A program made the position numbers and the translations under genes. Source: Hydrangea macrophylla (lineage: Eukaryota > Streptophyta > Magnoliopsida > Cornales > Hydrangeaceae). Taken from it: a stretch of 64,000 bases of DNA. Positions 1 through 11,310 of the stretch are shown in pieces. The notes beneath the pieces were generated by a model. That model was not told the origin of the DNA, ran no database searches, and saw only the letters and a program-made list of their open reading frames with translations. Location of the stretch: assembly GCA_033977485.1 (NCBI GenBank), contig CM066987.1, forward strand, positions 86,770,588-86,834,587, given 5' to 3'. Numbering within the stretch: the stretch's first letter is position 1; every line of letters begins with the position of its first letter.

Positions 1-834
1 AAGATGATATCGGGCTGGTCAAGTTGCTCAGGCATAATAAAATGGGAAGACCAAATACAGCGACCTTCTTTAAAGGAAATCCATTGAATATTAAGGCGTG
101 TTACCATAACCTCAGTCGGACTGAAGAATCAAGGCTGATTGAGATCATCGAACAGGAAGATGTAAATGGAGACACTGGTAATTGAACGAAAACTGCTTGC
201 CCTCAAGGCCAGCATGGCCAGATGGTGTGCATACCTGGCCGATAGAAGATTGGAAATCGGCCCTGTTGACGGAATGATTAATCTGGCCGATTGTATCCAC
301 GAAGAAGAAACGCCAAGGGAGGAAGAGATTCAAATAGACGAATTGGAGATGGCCACGACAAAGCTTGATGATTTAAAGGCCGATGTCCAAGACCCCCTCT
401 TGGAGGTCAACCTAGGCAAAGAAGGAGAGCACAAACCTGCTTATGTAAGTCAGATGCTGCATCCGCAGTGTCAGGCCGAGTTGATTGCACTCTTGCACAA
501 GTATAAAGATTGCTTTGCCTGGGATTATGATGAAATGCCAAGTTTATCTAGGGAACTGGTGGAACACCGATTGCCAATTAAAATGGGGTTCAGGCCATTC
601 AAGCAGCTGCCTCGGCGAATGTCACCAGAGGTAACTCTGAAGGTGAAGGAAGAAATTGAGAGACTACTGGACACTGGTTTCATTCGGACAGCCCGGTATG
701 TTGAATGGGTCTTGAATGTGGTCCCGGTAGTAAAGAAGAATGGGAAGCTGAGGGTCTGTATTGACTTCAGAAACTTAAACCTAGCCACCCCAAAAGATGA
801 GGATGAATTATGGATCTCGAATATGATCAATTGA
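1..834 (+). pseudogene. Tat-type Ty3/gypsy pol fragment: protease end and start of reverse transcriptase
   Basis: The first ~165 bases read, in one frame, as the tail of the protease region; the same DDIGLVK-like stretch follows protease in the second Tat copy near 42.4 kb. From 166 a second frame gives a linker and the N-terminal third of a gypsy reverse transcriptase: FKQLPRRMSPEV, LLDTGFIRTARYVEW, and the block LRVCIDFRNLN. RT copies element RNA into DNA in the virus-like particle. Homology stops just after TPKDE at about 800, where RT should continue. The YIDD catalytic box, RNase H and integrase are absent, and the next bases match the sequence beyond integrase in the second copy, so a deletion removed most of pol. 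The element's 5' part lies outside the window. Family is secure from alignment with the complete copy at 34-50 kb; the copy is not functional. Confidence 0.88.
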
Positions 835-1673
835 TCAATTATGAACCTGAGCCTGAATGATTTAAAGAAAACATCATTTTGTATTAATGAAGCTGAGCAC
901 AGCTTACTTACAAAGATATGATGAAAATGAAAAAAAATTATGCTATACAAGATACACAAAATGGGAGTCGGCCTCTAGACCGACCCAAAATTCCTAAGCT
1001 TGGCCCTCAAGTCATCCCAGGTCTTGATAGCTCCAGATCGATCCCATTTTGCTTTATCAGGTTTATAGGCCCTTGCTCGGGATATCAGGACGCTGGCTTG
1101 TAGTTGATCACTGTACTTTTGGGCGTCACCACCAAGTTGGGCCAACAGTTCATCAATTTTTACCAAGGTAGCATTATTGGTGGCGACCTCGGCCTCATAC
1201 TGTGCGAGTTGAGCTTTAAGTGCAGCAATACAATTTTGCAGTCAGGAGTCTCTTGCTAGCACCTGAGCCCGAGAGGCCTTCCCTTCTTAAAATTTAGCCT
1301 TGGCCCCCTCTACAAACTTTAATGCTTTTTGCCGAGAGCCCAAGTGAAGCTCTGCATCAGCCTGAACCTTCAAGGCCGATTGATGTAGGATACATCAGCT
1401 GGGGAGTCTTTCTTGTATTTCACGGAGTAGGGATAGCTGCCCGTCAAAAAGAGAGGGATTGGCCATGATTGTGTTCAAAGCTGCTTTGACATCAGCAGCA
1501 GCAGGAAGGTTAGAGAGGTCCTGATCAGCAAGCCCGAGGAGTAGGTCTTTTGATTGATGAAGGCATGAAGGAAAGACCGCCTCGGGCTCCAGGGGACCAA
1601 GTTAAAAGGCTCCCAGGTCGTTGGAGAAGAAATCGTCGAATGGAATGTACGGCTCTAGGCCTAGGGGAACGGC

Positions 1674-1743
1674 CTGTTCAAAAGAATAAGAGTTAGAAAA
1701 TGTTTTAAGAACTCATGAATGAAACAAGGTAAAGAGACAATAC
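1674..1743 (-). other. Predicted spliceosomal intron 2 of the PMD gene (element 1)
   Basis: On the minus strand the sequence reads CAG|GTATTGTCTC ... TTTTGAACAG|GCC, 70 bp and T-rich. Removing it joins ...SHTQ to AVPLG in phase 0, the same join seen at 37989-38070 in the second copy. The exon sides are conserved between copies while the intron interiors differ. Confidence 0.75.
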
Positions 1744-2391
1744 CTGGGTATGAGAATCAAGAGAGGCCGAGATCTCTTGGCGAACATCGGCCTCACTTGG
1801 TTGAGAAGTTGATGGCTCAGGAGACGAATGATCAAGCCTGGAAGAGGAGGGAGCAGTATGGGGTTCCACCTGTGGGCTGGTAGCGGTTTCTGCAGCCTGT
1901 ACAATCTGAATGCCTACGACAGAGCCCGAGTCATTCGCCCCGGCCTCAACCTGTGGAGCTGCAGAATCTTTAGGAGGGGGGGTAGCCTCAGCCTCAAACG
2001 GTTCCCTTGTTGCTTGAGTGGATGATCCGGTGGCAACACTAGGATCATCTTGCCCGAAGGGTTCTCTGATTACAACGGGGGTCGCTTGCTCGATCTCTTC
2101 CCCAGCTACCTCCATAGCAATTCCAGCATCGGCCACGTCATCACTCCTAGGAGAGAGAATGACTTGTTCAGGAATATGGCCAGTAGGAGAACTGTCCTTG
2201 TCGCCGCTTGAAGGGGTGAGAGGGGGCACAATGTGAAGTGGCATCACTCTCACGGCGACTCGTTCTAGATAGGCCGCTGCGGATGCCGGAGATGTAAGAA
2301 GATCACTGGGGAGAGTCTAAGGCCGAATCTGTGGTGGTGGGGGAACTTCCCCGGTCAGTGATGGGTCCTCTCCAGAGTCCTCATCAACAAG

Positions 2392-2463
2392 CTGAAGTAA
2401 AAGGAAAAGATTAGAAATTAATGATGCCATCGAGCTTAACAGGTAAAAAATAAAGAATCTAAC
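2392..2463 (-). other. Predicted spliceosomal intron 1 of the PMD gene (element 1)
   Basis: The minus strand reads CTCAG|GTTAGATTC ... TTTTACTTCAG|CTTGTTGATG, 72 bp. Joining the exons gives TTTTQ|LVDED in phase 0, matching SPAQ|LVDED in the second copy, whose intron is 82 bp. Confidence 0.75.
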
Positions 2464-4472
2464 CTGAGTTGTCGTGGTCGGTGTTGTTTTCTTCTTCTTT
2501 TGAGCAGGCCCTTTTCCCAGAGCAGGCTTTCGGGCCGGTCTCTTGGCAACTTGTTTGCGCCGGGTTGGAGCTACTGCTGGAGCAGGAGCATCGGCCTTAG
2601 TGGCTGATGACGCAGCAAATTGTACAAGTGCCTCAGCAGCAGTGTCTGTGAATATATGACTTGCCCGATCATCCCACCACTTGGTGAATTCTTCTCATAC
2701 CACAGGCCGGGTGGAGAAGGGAGTGAAGTTGAATGCGGCCTTGAGCTTGTCTGACCTTTCTTTTATTTTCTTCACTTGTCCATCATTGACGATAATGCCG
2801 CATTCTACCCAGTCAACATTGACAGTGATGCCTGGGGGAACAGGCATGAGTTGAGTAAGCCCGAACTGGCGGGCATAGAGGGGAGCAAAGTAATACTCTG
2901 CTCCACATTTATTGTTGGCCGAAGGAATACTTGGGCTGAAAATTATGTCCCTAGCTACTAAGTAGCTAGAGAAGATTTTGTCATATGTGGACTGGGTGCC
3001 CGAGCCCCAGTTGGAAGGGTTGTTGGAAAGTTGAAGGAATGAAGAAAATTAAAGCAAAAAGAAAGGGGTGAAGAGATTTATGTCCCGAGGGAGCACCTTG
3101 ATAGAAAAAGGTAAAACACTCCTCAAAGGAGTGGGAAGAAGGTGCTGCATCCATAAACTGGATGGCAGAAATAGGAACATCGGCCATATGGCGAATGGTT
3201 GGCTGAAACTCCGGGAATTAGGAGTACAGCCATAGTTGAAGTATCCATATCGGGCTTCCACCAGCACCGAAGCCCAAATGAACGAAGTCTGTCACACCAC
3301 GGACCAGGTGTGCCCAGACAAGGGTAGCCATGGCTAAGGGTTTCCTCGATGTGAGAGCCATGGCCAAGGTGGTGTACTCTTTGGTAATGGCTTGGCTGGC
3401 CGAGCAGAAGAGATATTTGTTGAGCCAGTATATAAGGAATGCGATATGTTCAGTGTCAGACACTTCGGTCTCATCAGCACTGATGCAAGCAGTAAGAAAG
3501 CCTCCGTAGGCTGTAATCGGTCTATACAAAACGGCCCTGTCCCTGATAACCTCTTGCTGAGGGTAAGCAAAGCTGGTCGTTCTGACGTCAAGCCCGGGGA
3601 TAATTTCTTGCCCGTGAGGTCGAAGACCGAGCAAATAACTAATGTCCTTGATGATGAATGTCCTTGACAGTGGGGGCCATCGGTCCGCAGTAGAAGAGAA
3701 AAGCCATTGCAGGATGAAGACCAAAACAACAGAGCAGAGAGAAGAAGAAGTCAGTCTATCTTAATCCTAGCCCGACTGAGCATTATGGAGTCATAATTGC
3801 CCGTTTGTCTCCAGATATTAGCCTTAGAGGCCGATACTCTGGTAACCCATTTGTCCCAGTCTGTAGCAGGGGTCGACCAACCTCTAATGGGGTGGGTAGC
3901 GGCTTGAACTTTACTCCAGTGGGTAGGTATCTGCAGGAACGCTTCATTATCCACCGGCGGGAACAGGGGAAGAAAAACTGCCACAGGATGGCTGAGAAAT
4001 GCCAAACCGAGACTTGGTGCTACCAAGGAACCGTTAGCGGGGCTGTAGTGAGTCAGGTAGTCAGTGGAAATATCAGCAGCATGAGTTTTGGCTAGGGTCC
4101 TAACTTCTTTGCATCGGTTCTGTGGTGGTGGAGCGTCGATGAAGGTCTTTTTTCCTTTGGAAGTCGTTGTCGGAGCTATCTTAGTAGCCATTCTGCAGAA
4201 GGGAGGAGTACTTCGCCGGAAAAAATGGAGTTTAGAGAGAGAATCTCTGAATGCTTGGGTTTTTAGAGACAGAGAGTGAGGGTGCCAAATGAGGGAGGTG
4301 GAAAGATTTTTAAAAATTTTGCCATTTAATACCTTGCCGTTTAAATCACGCTGCATTAAATGCGGAGTGACTGGCGGGATTCTCAATGATCTGACACTCT
4401 TTGCATGTATGACATGTGGAAATTTTAAAATTCAAAATGTCACATCAATCAAGGCGGGACGTTTGATATGAC

Positions 4473-4487
4473 CTTTTGGGAGGCAAT
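4473..4487 (+). other. Polypurine tract of Tat element 1
   Basis: TTTTGGGAGGCAAT lies immediately upstream of the LTR start TGTTTGCACCC. This is the plus-strand primer position in an LTR retrotransposon. The second copy has the equivalent TTTTGGGGGGCAAT next to its 3' LTR. Confidence 0.8.
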
Positions 4488-5628
4488 TGTTTGCACCCAA
4501 AAAACTGTCAAAGGCTTTTGAGCCCGAGTGGTGTAAAGTTGGACAGAGAAGAGGCTGGCCTGAGGAATGTATGACTCATCGTACTTAAGTGGAGACTATA
4601 AGCCCGATGGTAGGCACAAGGCTGTTGGATGTTGTGATATGAGCCCGATGGGAAGGATGAGCATGTATGAGGATTATCGAGCACTGGAATAACATAACTT
4701 AATGCAACGTGAGCCCGATGATGGATTATAGCAGCACGGAGGCCAATCGAACACCGTGTAATGAAGGATGGCTGTATCAGTTTGATTTGCCATGGGCATT
4801 GATAGAAAGGTAATCGAACATGAAAGAAGAAGGTATTTAATTGGCAAAGCCTGATTCAGCCAGGAGAGTAGTTGACAAGGCCGATGGACTGAAAGGGAAA
4901 GGCGGTGCTATCCACAGCTATCAGGACGACGTCATCCCAGATTTTTTTGGAAACACGAGTCTGTTTAGGAAACGAATATGATCATCTCCAATTGGATTTA
5001 GAAGGCTGATCCCTAAATTAAAGGGATTGATTCAATCAGAATCTAGATAAGGTAGGAGTCAAAGATTGGGAAAGTTTCTTCCACCATCAGCCAATCAGCC
5101 ACGCAGCTTGGGGCGTAAGCTAAGGAATCCTTTCCTAATCAGGAGTCATCAATGGCCGCTACAAATACAGCAGGCTGGCCAACTATTCAGGGACTCCGCG
5201 TCATCTCAAAAACAGCACCCACACTGCATTCGAAGCATTCATAACATTCAAGTCTTTATGTTTTTTAGCACATAGCAAATAGGTCTGCCCTGTTTTGTTA
5301 TTTCTTTTTTGATTCTTTTGAATAATCAGTCTGCTCTGGTTTGTTCTTTAGATCTGTTTATTTTTTCCAAAAACTTAATAAAATCTTCGTTTTATTAATC
5401 CGTTTGTGATTGTTTACCTGTTAAACTCGACACTGTTTAGCTTGTGCGCTTCAGTACCGCTAAAGAATTTATGGTGAGGGTACTTTTACTACTCACTACA
5501 CACAATCACCCGTTAGAAGTCAGATCATAAAGCCTTGAGTATCACTCACTCAAGCGATATAGGAAATTAGTTTGCACAACTCGAACCACTATTAGTTCTG
5601 GCATGTCCGCGCAAATTACAAGCAAACA
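4488..5628 (+). repeat. 3' LTR of Tat element 1
   Basis: It begins TGTTTGCACCC and ends ...TTACAAGCAAACA, about 1.14 kb. It is homologous, with many differences, to the reverse complement of the LTRs at 34015-35279 and 45974-50459: shared blocks include the start, the GACGCGGAGT-like stretch near 5195-5205 and the terminal CCTTGAGTATCACTCACTC block. AATAAA at about 5378 may be a poly(A) signal. The partner LTR and the target-site duplication partner lie outside the window. Confidence 0.85.
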
Positions 5629-7226
5629 CATAGTAAAACTCCTACTTTGCTTATAACATTAATCAAATAATTTCAAGTCAGTCAAAGATGAATTTCATGT
5701 ATGTATATATAATTCAATCAGTGTCTACTTGGCACACTCAATGCTAATTGATTTGCCCGACCCATATCCAAGTCAAGTCACATACATGTAGACATTATTA
5801 TGATGCTATAACTATGGCCACTGTGTGACTAAACTTCTTCTTACAGTCCTTGCTTGGCTTGGGTCTAGAAAGAAGATGATGTACACCATTGCAAAGGCTA
5901 CATTTGATTGTTCTTCAATGATATGAATATTTAGGGTTTACAAACATAGGTTAAATTCAACGATATGAATATGTGCTTCACTATGCTTGGAAACTTCCTT
6001 TTATGTTTGTGGCCATGCTTGAGACATTGATAGATGGGTAATGAATAAATTTATGATCACTAGATTTTTTTAGTTCCTAATCATTTTTTATGAATAAATT
6101 TATGGTTACACGACCGCCCCCCTAGATTTGGAAAAATAAAATACTTAATTATACTAGTATTATTCGAAAATACACGTTAAGTATATGCACTCGCCCCCCA
6201 AAATTTTTTTCTAAATTATTAAGCTCGCCCCCCCCCCCCCCCCCCCCGCCCCTACTTATGAAGTTTATTGGAACCCCAACTTTTGCTTCTAATTGGAGTT
6301 TACTTAATTGTGCTTTATGCTTGAGATTATGTACATTGCTGGATTTTTATCAAATTTTGCAATGGTTGTTAGAAAATCCACAATTTACAAGGAAGATCTT
6401 GCATACTCTAGGTTTGTTTTCTAATTACTGGCTTGTGTGTAAAGTGTTTTGTAGTTTTCTCCTAATTTGTTTTCTAGTTAAGTGTACACTTTATTGGGTT
6501 TTGTTAGATATAGAGTACACTGACTATGAAATAACGAAGTGTTGAATGTAGCTTAAGCTATTAAAATCTTGTTTTAACAAATGTTGTGAGTTCCTGTTAA
6601 TGTTTCCACAATCCATCAAAATTTAAGCTTTGCTATTAGCTAATATTATAATTTGGGACAAAAGTTCTTCTTACTTTGCTTACCATATTACACATTCTTG
6701 AATTTATAGTTGTTGTAGTTTAAGCTTTGTTTTATTCTTGTATTAATAAGGGAAATGAAAATAAAGCATAAGGAAAACACTACTTTTGGTTTGAATATTA
6801 AAGCAAAATTTCTATAACGTATCCTAGTGATTTCTTAAAACATACTTGTTAGACTTTGAGGGACCGCAATGAATTCTAGAAGAATGCTAAATAGTTTTTC
6901 CATAATGTACCCATTTGAGCTTTTGTTGTTGGGTTTTCCCTAATACTAGAAGAATAATAAATGGACTGATTGTGGAAATAGAGGTATCTTCATTCATATA
7001 TCAATTTTTGATATTTCTTAACTGAGTTTTCGAGCTAAGGACTATTAATCGCTTTAGTTTTTTTGTTGATTGTGGTCTTAATATTCGATTCTATATAGGA
7101 CTAAGATTTTTTTTCAAGGTGTTTCTTGCAACTATTGTCCCACAAATGAGCGTATATCTACTTAGGTATGTTCAATCATTTTAAAGATTTTGTTAAACTT
7201 GTGATAGGTAACAAATATGGCCGACA
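5629..7226. other. AT-rich non-coding stretch without a recognisable gene
   Basis: No convincing coding region, LTR pair or terminal repeat was seen. It precedes the CACTA transposase gene and probably includes that element's 5' region, but I did not find a 5' terminus beginning CACTACCCC. It includes C-rich tracts and many T runs. The 95-residue open frame at 6258-6545 is rich in Leu, Phe and Cys and has no family signature; I treat it as chance. Confidence 0.5.
6228..6247. repeat. Poly-C homopolymer, 20 bases
   Basis: An uninterrupted run of 20 C preceded by TCG and followed by GCCCC. Length in such runs is error-prone in sequencing, so the count is approximate. Confidence 0.9.
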
Positions 7227-10200
7227 ATGGATGAAGAATACAAACTGCATAATTACCCAAGTTGGCCGAAAAATTTGGAGCTTTATCCAGGTTGTAAGAC
7301 ATTCTCAAATTTAAATTTTCTTCTGCAATTACTTCATCTTAAGACCATCAACCTTTGGACAAGCAAATTGTTTGACACGAATCTTGCATTGATTAAAAGA
7401 GCACTCCCCAAAGGGGAGACCCTTTCGAACTCTCATTACGAGGTGGGGAAGTATATGCAGGATATAGGTCTCGGCTATATATCAATTCATGCATGCAAAC
7501 ATGATTGCATGCTTTTCTGGAAAGAGACTAAGAACGAGGATAACTATTTGGTTTGTAATGAGCCGAGGTGTAAGATTGTTGAAGGAAAGGGTAAGAAAAT
7601 TCCATACAAGATAATGAGATATTTTCCATTGCCACTGAGACTATAGAGGTTGTATGCGTCATGGAAAACAACTTTCGATATGAGATGGCATAAAGAAAAG
7701 CATCGAAAGGAGAAAGGTGTGTATAGGCATTCGGCCGACGAGCTTAGACTGAATTCTATAAGAATCATGAATAGTTTACAAATGAACCATATAATGTACA
7801 CCTTGGTCTTGCCTGTGACGTGTTTAATCCATTCAATGACATGAGCAGTGCATACAGCATGTGGCCGAACATGGTTGTGCCTTTTAATTTGCCACCGTGG
7901 AAGTGCATGAAACAACTATTCATTTTAATGTCACTTCTTATTCTGGGCCCGAAAATACTAGAAAATGACATCGATATTTACTTGCCACCTTTGATAGATG
8001 AGTTGAAGGATTTATGGGAAGTTGATGTAGAGAAATATGATGTTTCTAGGAAGGAGACGTTCTGAATGCATGTGTCGTTATTATGGACTATAAATGATAT
8101 TCCAACCTATGGACACTTGTCTGGCTGGAACACTCATGGGTTCATAGCATGTCCAGTTTGCAACAAGGATACATCATTGCAATCATTGCACCATGGGAGG
8201 AAGAGATGCTACATGGGCCATCATCGTTTCCTACCACTGAACCACAGGTGGTGAATTCACCAAGTTTGGAAAGGAATAGGGTACTAAGAAGAGGAAGCAT
8301 GCTCCGTTAAAGACGCTTATGTTTCGGCCATATTTGGATGTTATGAACACCGAGAAGAAAATTTGTGATAATGTTCTTGGCACTCTAATGAACATATAAA
8401 GAAAAACAAAGGATAGTGTTAAAGCCCAAATGGATCTAGAGTTACTCGGTATAAGAACGGAGTTATACCTGGTTCGAAATGGAGATAAATTTACTGTGCC
8501 ACCAGCATGCTACACGCTATCAACTAATAAGAGAAAGAAGTGGTGCGAGTGGTGTAAATCAGTGAAGTTTCCAGATGGGTATGCATCAAATATGTTTCGG
8601 AGGATTAATGTTAAAGATGGAAAAATAACCAATGTGAAAAGCCATGATAATCAAGTGCTTTTGCAACGGCTTCTTTTTGTTATAATTCGTGGCTATATTG
8701 TATGCCAATAAATTGAAACTGCAAGTACTAGAGAACCTAGAAAATGACATTGCCATAATCCTTTACAAGTTGGAACGTATGTTTCTACCAGCTTTCGTTG
8801 ATGTTATGGTTCACTTAGCAGTCCACTTACTTGTCGAGGCTATGATTGGTGGACCTGTCCACTACTGATGGATGTATCCCATCGAACGGTACTTGTCTAC
8901 ATACTTCCCTTTCTCATCAATTATGTATGCAAGTATATAATATGAATTATAACTATGAAAGGTTAACTTACAGGTTTTTGGGCACCCTAAAGAAGTTTGT
9001 GCATAATAAGGCACAACCTGATGGTTCAATTACCGAGGCATACATTGATTACGAATGCGTCACATTTATGTCTATGTACCTCGAAGCTATAAACCAATAA
9101 GAATGAAACTACGGTGGAGACAATGCTCAGGTTGAAAAAGACCTTGCCATTTTCAATGAGACTTGGCGGACAATAGGTGCCTCAACCTATGAATTCTACC
9201 ACGAACTCGAATGGGGAAAAGCTCATTATACTGTGTTGAATAATTGTGATGAGACACTGAGTTATTTTGAGTTAGTTGACAATCGATGTGTTATATATGT
9301 TTTACTTATGTGATTAACTTTTAAATCATCACATTAATTGCTAATACAGGGAACATAAGGTAAAATTGAAGCGACAAAACATGATCGATATAGATAAAGT
9401 ACAACAACAACAGTTTGATAAATGGTTCAGAGATCATTTCAGTACCTAGACTAAATGAATTTGCCACATAACTTTTATTATATTTTAATAAGTGTCATGA
9501 TAACATGTTAAACTATTGCGAGAACAGAACTCGCTTGAAGCTAATGATGGACTATATGCTTTAGCATGTGAGCCTGATAAATGAGTCAAGCGATACACTG
9601 GATGCATTATTGATGGCATTTGGTTTCACTCCAAGGAATGTGAAATGCACCAAAAAATGCAAAATAGTGGTGTTGTGGTTGAAAGGGTGTACGTGGGAAA
9701 TCAAGAGTTAGAGTTCTATGGGGTTGTCAAAGATATTATAGAGTTGGATTACAATTTTTAGAACACCAAACTATTGTTCAAGTGTGATTGGTGGGATGTT
9801 GATAACAATAGAACTAGAATACACACCGATGCACACTTCGCAAGTATTAATGCATCACAAACGCATTATAAAGATGATCCTTACGTACAAGCATCTCAAC
9901 CAAAACAAGTATTTTTTATCTTAAAGATACAAAATACAAAGGTGATTGGCATGTAGTACAGAATAAAGCCACAAAATTTGTATGATGTTCCGGAAGTGGT
10001 AATGATAGATGAATATGTAGACTTGACAGAAGTGGCCTTCCAAGAAAAGTACCAATCGGTTAATCACGGTGTTGTCTTGCCTAGTGGCCAAGAAGATGTA
10101 ACATTGGATTTGAATAGGTCAGGTGCGGAACCAGATCATGTTGATGTTAATCCTGTCATTACTCAAGTGCAATTAGATCCAGATTTCATTAGTGATGATG

Positions 10201-10292
10201 AAAGTGATGCTAAAGATGAAACATTAATAGAGTATTGTGATGATGTTGATGAATTAATCCTAGCTGATGAAGATACTGATTTAGATGATTGA
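7227..10292 (+). pseudogene. CACTA (En/Spm) TNP2-type transposase, degenerate
   Basis: A cut-and-paste transposase relic. In order: TNP2 domain (PF02992) at about 7227-8254 in several frames, with LYPGCKTFS, ALPKGETLS, LGYISIHACKHDC, YSMWPNMVVPFNLPPWKC and SLLWTINDIPTYGHLSGW; a TNP2-to-DUF4218 linker at 8398-8711 (MDLELLGIRTELY, KVKSHD-like); DUF4218 at about 8710-9110 (FVDVMVHLAVHL, GPVHY, the HNKAQPDGSITEAYI region); DUF4216 at about 9600-9950 (FYGVVKDIIELDY, LFKCDWWDV, DDPYVQASQPKQVFF); and an acidic C-terminus (9978-10292) ending EDTDLDD. This order is standard for plant CACTA TNP2 proteins. Stops and frameshifts occur throughout and at least one intron is likely, so it cannot encode active protein. 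It lies just upstream of the Transposase_24 gene of the same element. Confidence 0.9.
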
Positions 10293-10432
10293 CAATGTAC
10301 TTTTATGTTATTTAGACATTACTGGTATTTAGTCTTTTGGGAATGTGATGTTTTATTAATTCACATCAATTAATTGCTTGATATAGATTTATATATCTAT
10401 TGCTTATATTGCTATGTGTTCATTTTGTAGAT

Positions 10433-11244
10433 ATGGCTCCTAGACAACACCACACACGGTTGCAGGCTGAGCCCCAATCTGAGCTGATTCTTTCTACACG
10501 GACTCTTGACATTGTACCGACTACGTCGATCAGGGTTGGTAAGATCTTATTATTGTATTTGAGGAAAAATAATAGAACTTTTGTTTTACTATGCCAAATT
10601 GTCATTTGCTAAACATCGTTACAATATGTTAATTGTTGTAGAGTTCAATATATACATATAAACTTAACATCATTCTTATAAATATTTAACTATTATAATA
10701 TCATATGTTCAATACACAAGTAAAAGATCTGCAATCGCAAACCCAAGAGTAGTGTACCGTGATGGTAACAGATGTGAGCCCAAACACCTGTATCACAAAA
10801 CGCACTACAACCCAAAAAAGGGTCGTTGGGGTAGTGAGCATGCACACGATAATTATGTAAGATACAATTTAAAGTTTGTTACAATGATACATTTCATTAT
10901 GAAATAATTGTATTAATACAAGTTACTTGTAAATTGTAGGACCGCATGGTACAAATGAAGTCTCAACCCACCCCAGATGGGTAGACCCCATAGACTGATA
11001 AGGAAATATTTGATGAAGTATTATGGGCCTCAGACATGGGGTGGCCACTTCATCGTCCAAGTCTCCTTCGCACACTATATGCGAAGTGTTAATGCGAGAG
11101 GCAAATGAGAGGGTTGAACAGGCCATCAAAGAGGCTGAATAGGCCAAAAAAGAGGCGATGAAAGAAAAACTCTTAACAATGGAGGAGCAAATGGATACAT
11201 AAAATCCTCGCTTGGACTTGATGGGTGGATCATCAGCAGTATGA
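10433..11244 (+). pseudogene. CACTA second gene, Transposase_24 (Ptta/En/Spm) family, original copy
   Basis: Exon 1 begins at 10433 (MAPRQHHTRLQ). A middle exon at about 10725-10855 ends in THYNPKKGRWGSEHAHDNY, followed by a GTAAG donor. After an intron ending TTGTAG at about 10939, the last coding exon reads MVQMKSQPT...KEIFDEVL...REANERVEQAIKEAE...EQMD...DLMGGSSAV and stops at 11242-11244. The TH-x-KG-x-W and M-S-PLT-x-EIFDEVLG-x-RPGY signatures are those of PF03004-type proteins encoded beside TNP2 in CACTA elements. Such proteins are thought to bind subterminal repeats. The exon has in-frame stops (after PDG, and in the coiled-coil tail) and a short deletion in the RPGY region, so this copy is broken. 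Its 3' part is the template of the tandem units downstream. Confidence 0.82.
10824..10836 (+). other. Internal 13-mer matching the tandem-unit boundary (CGTTGGGGTAGTG)
   Basis: CGTTGGGGTAGTG lies inside the GRWGS codons of the Transposase_24 gene. The same sequence, or 1-2 changes from it, ends every subterminal region downstream (21520, 23193, 26160, 28309, 30350, 33446). Its reverse complement starts CACTACCCC, as expected of a CACTA terminus. Confidence 0.7.
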
Positions 11245-11310
11245 GATGGTAAGTTATGTTTCATACAATTAGTTTCATTATGTTAAAAAATTACCCTTTT
11301 TGATAATATG

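Larger units (their letters stand above)
975..4191 (-). pseudogene. Antisense plant mobile domain (PMD) gene carried by Tat element 1, intron-containing, degenerate
   Basis: It runs opposite to gag-pol, between the pol deletion and the 3' LTR. The ATG at 4191 opens a basic N-terminus (MATKIAPTTTSKGKK), followed by a conserved THPIRGW...DWDKWV block and an in-frame TGA at 3751-3753. Another frame (3724-3218) carries the PMD body: a W-rich start, KDISYLLGLRPHGQE, then AFLIYWLNKYLF and WAHLVRGV, matching the aminotransferase-like plant mobile domain family (PF10536). Further frames give a Lys-rich segment, an acidic Ser/Pro-rich segment (2253-1744) and a coiled-coil-like tail ending in RNFGSV at 975. 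Two introns (1674-1743, 2392-2463) are inferred because removing them joins frames exactly as in the copy at 35.5-38.7 kb. Frameshifts and an extra stop near 2697 make this copy dead. PMD function in retroelements is not established; the domain also occurs in MULEs and in the host proteins MAIN and MAIL1. Confidence 0.82.

Noticed and set aside
525..959. Open frame on the minus strand opposite the RT fragment
   Set aside because: It lies antisense to a clear RT frame and has no domain signature; shadow of the real frame.
6258..6545. 95-residue hydrophobic open frame
   Set aside because: AT-rich, Leu/Phe/Cys-heavy translation without a family motif; chance frame in non-coding DNA.
5629..7200. 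5' CACTA terminus near CACTACTTTTGG (6778)
   Set aside because: Does not match the reverse complement of the 3' boundary beyond CACTAC and lies without subterminal repeats; not supported.
7544..7915. Minus-strand open frames across the TNP2 region
   Set aside because: The plus strand carries recognisable TNP2 blocks here; these are shadows.
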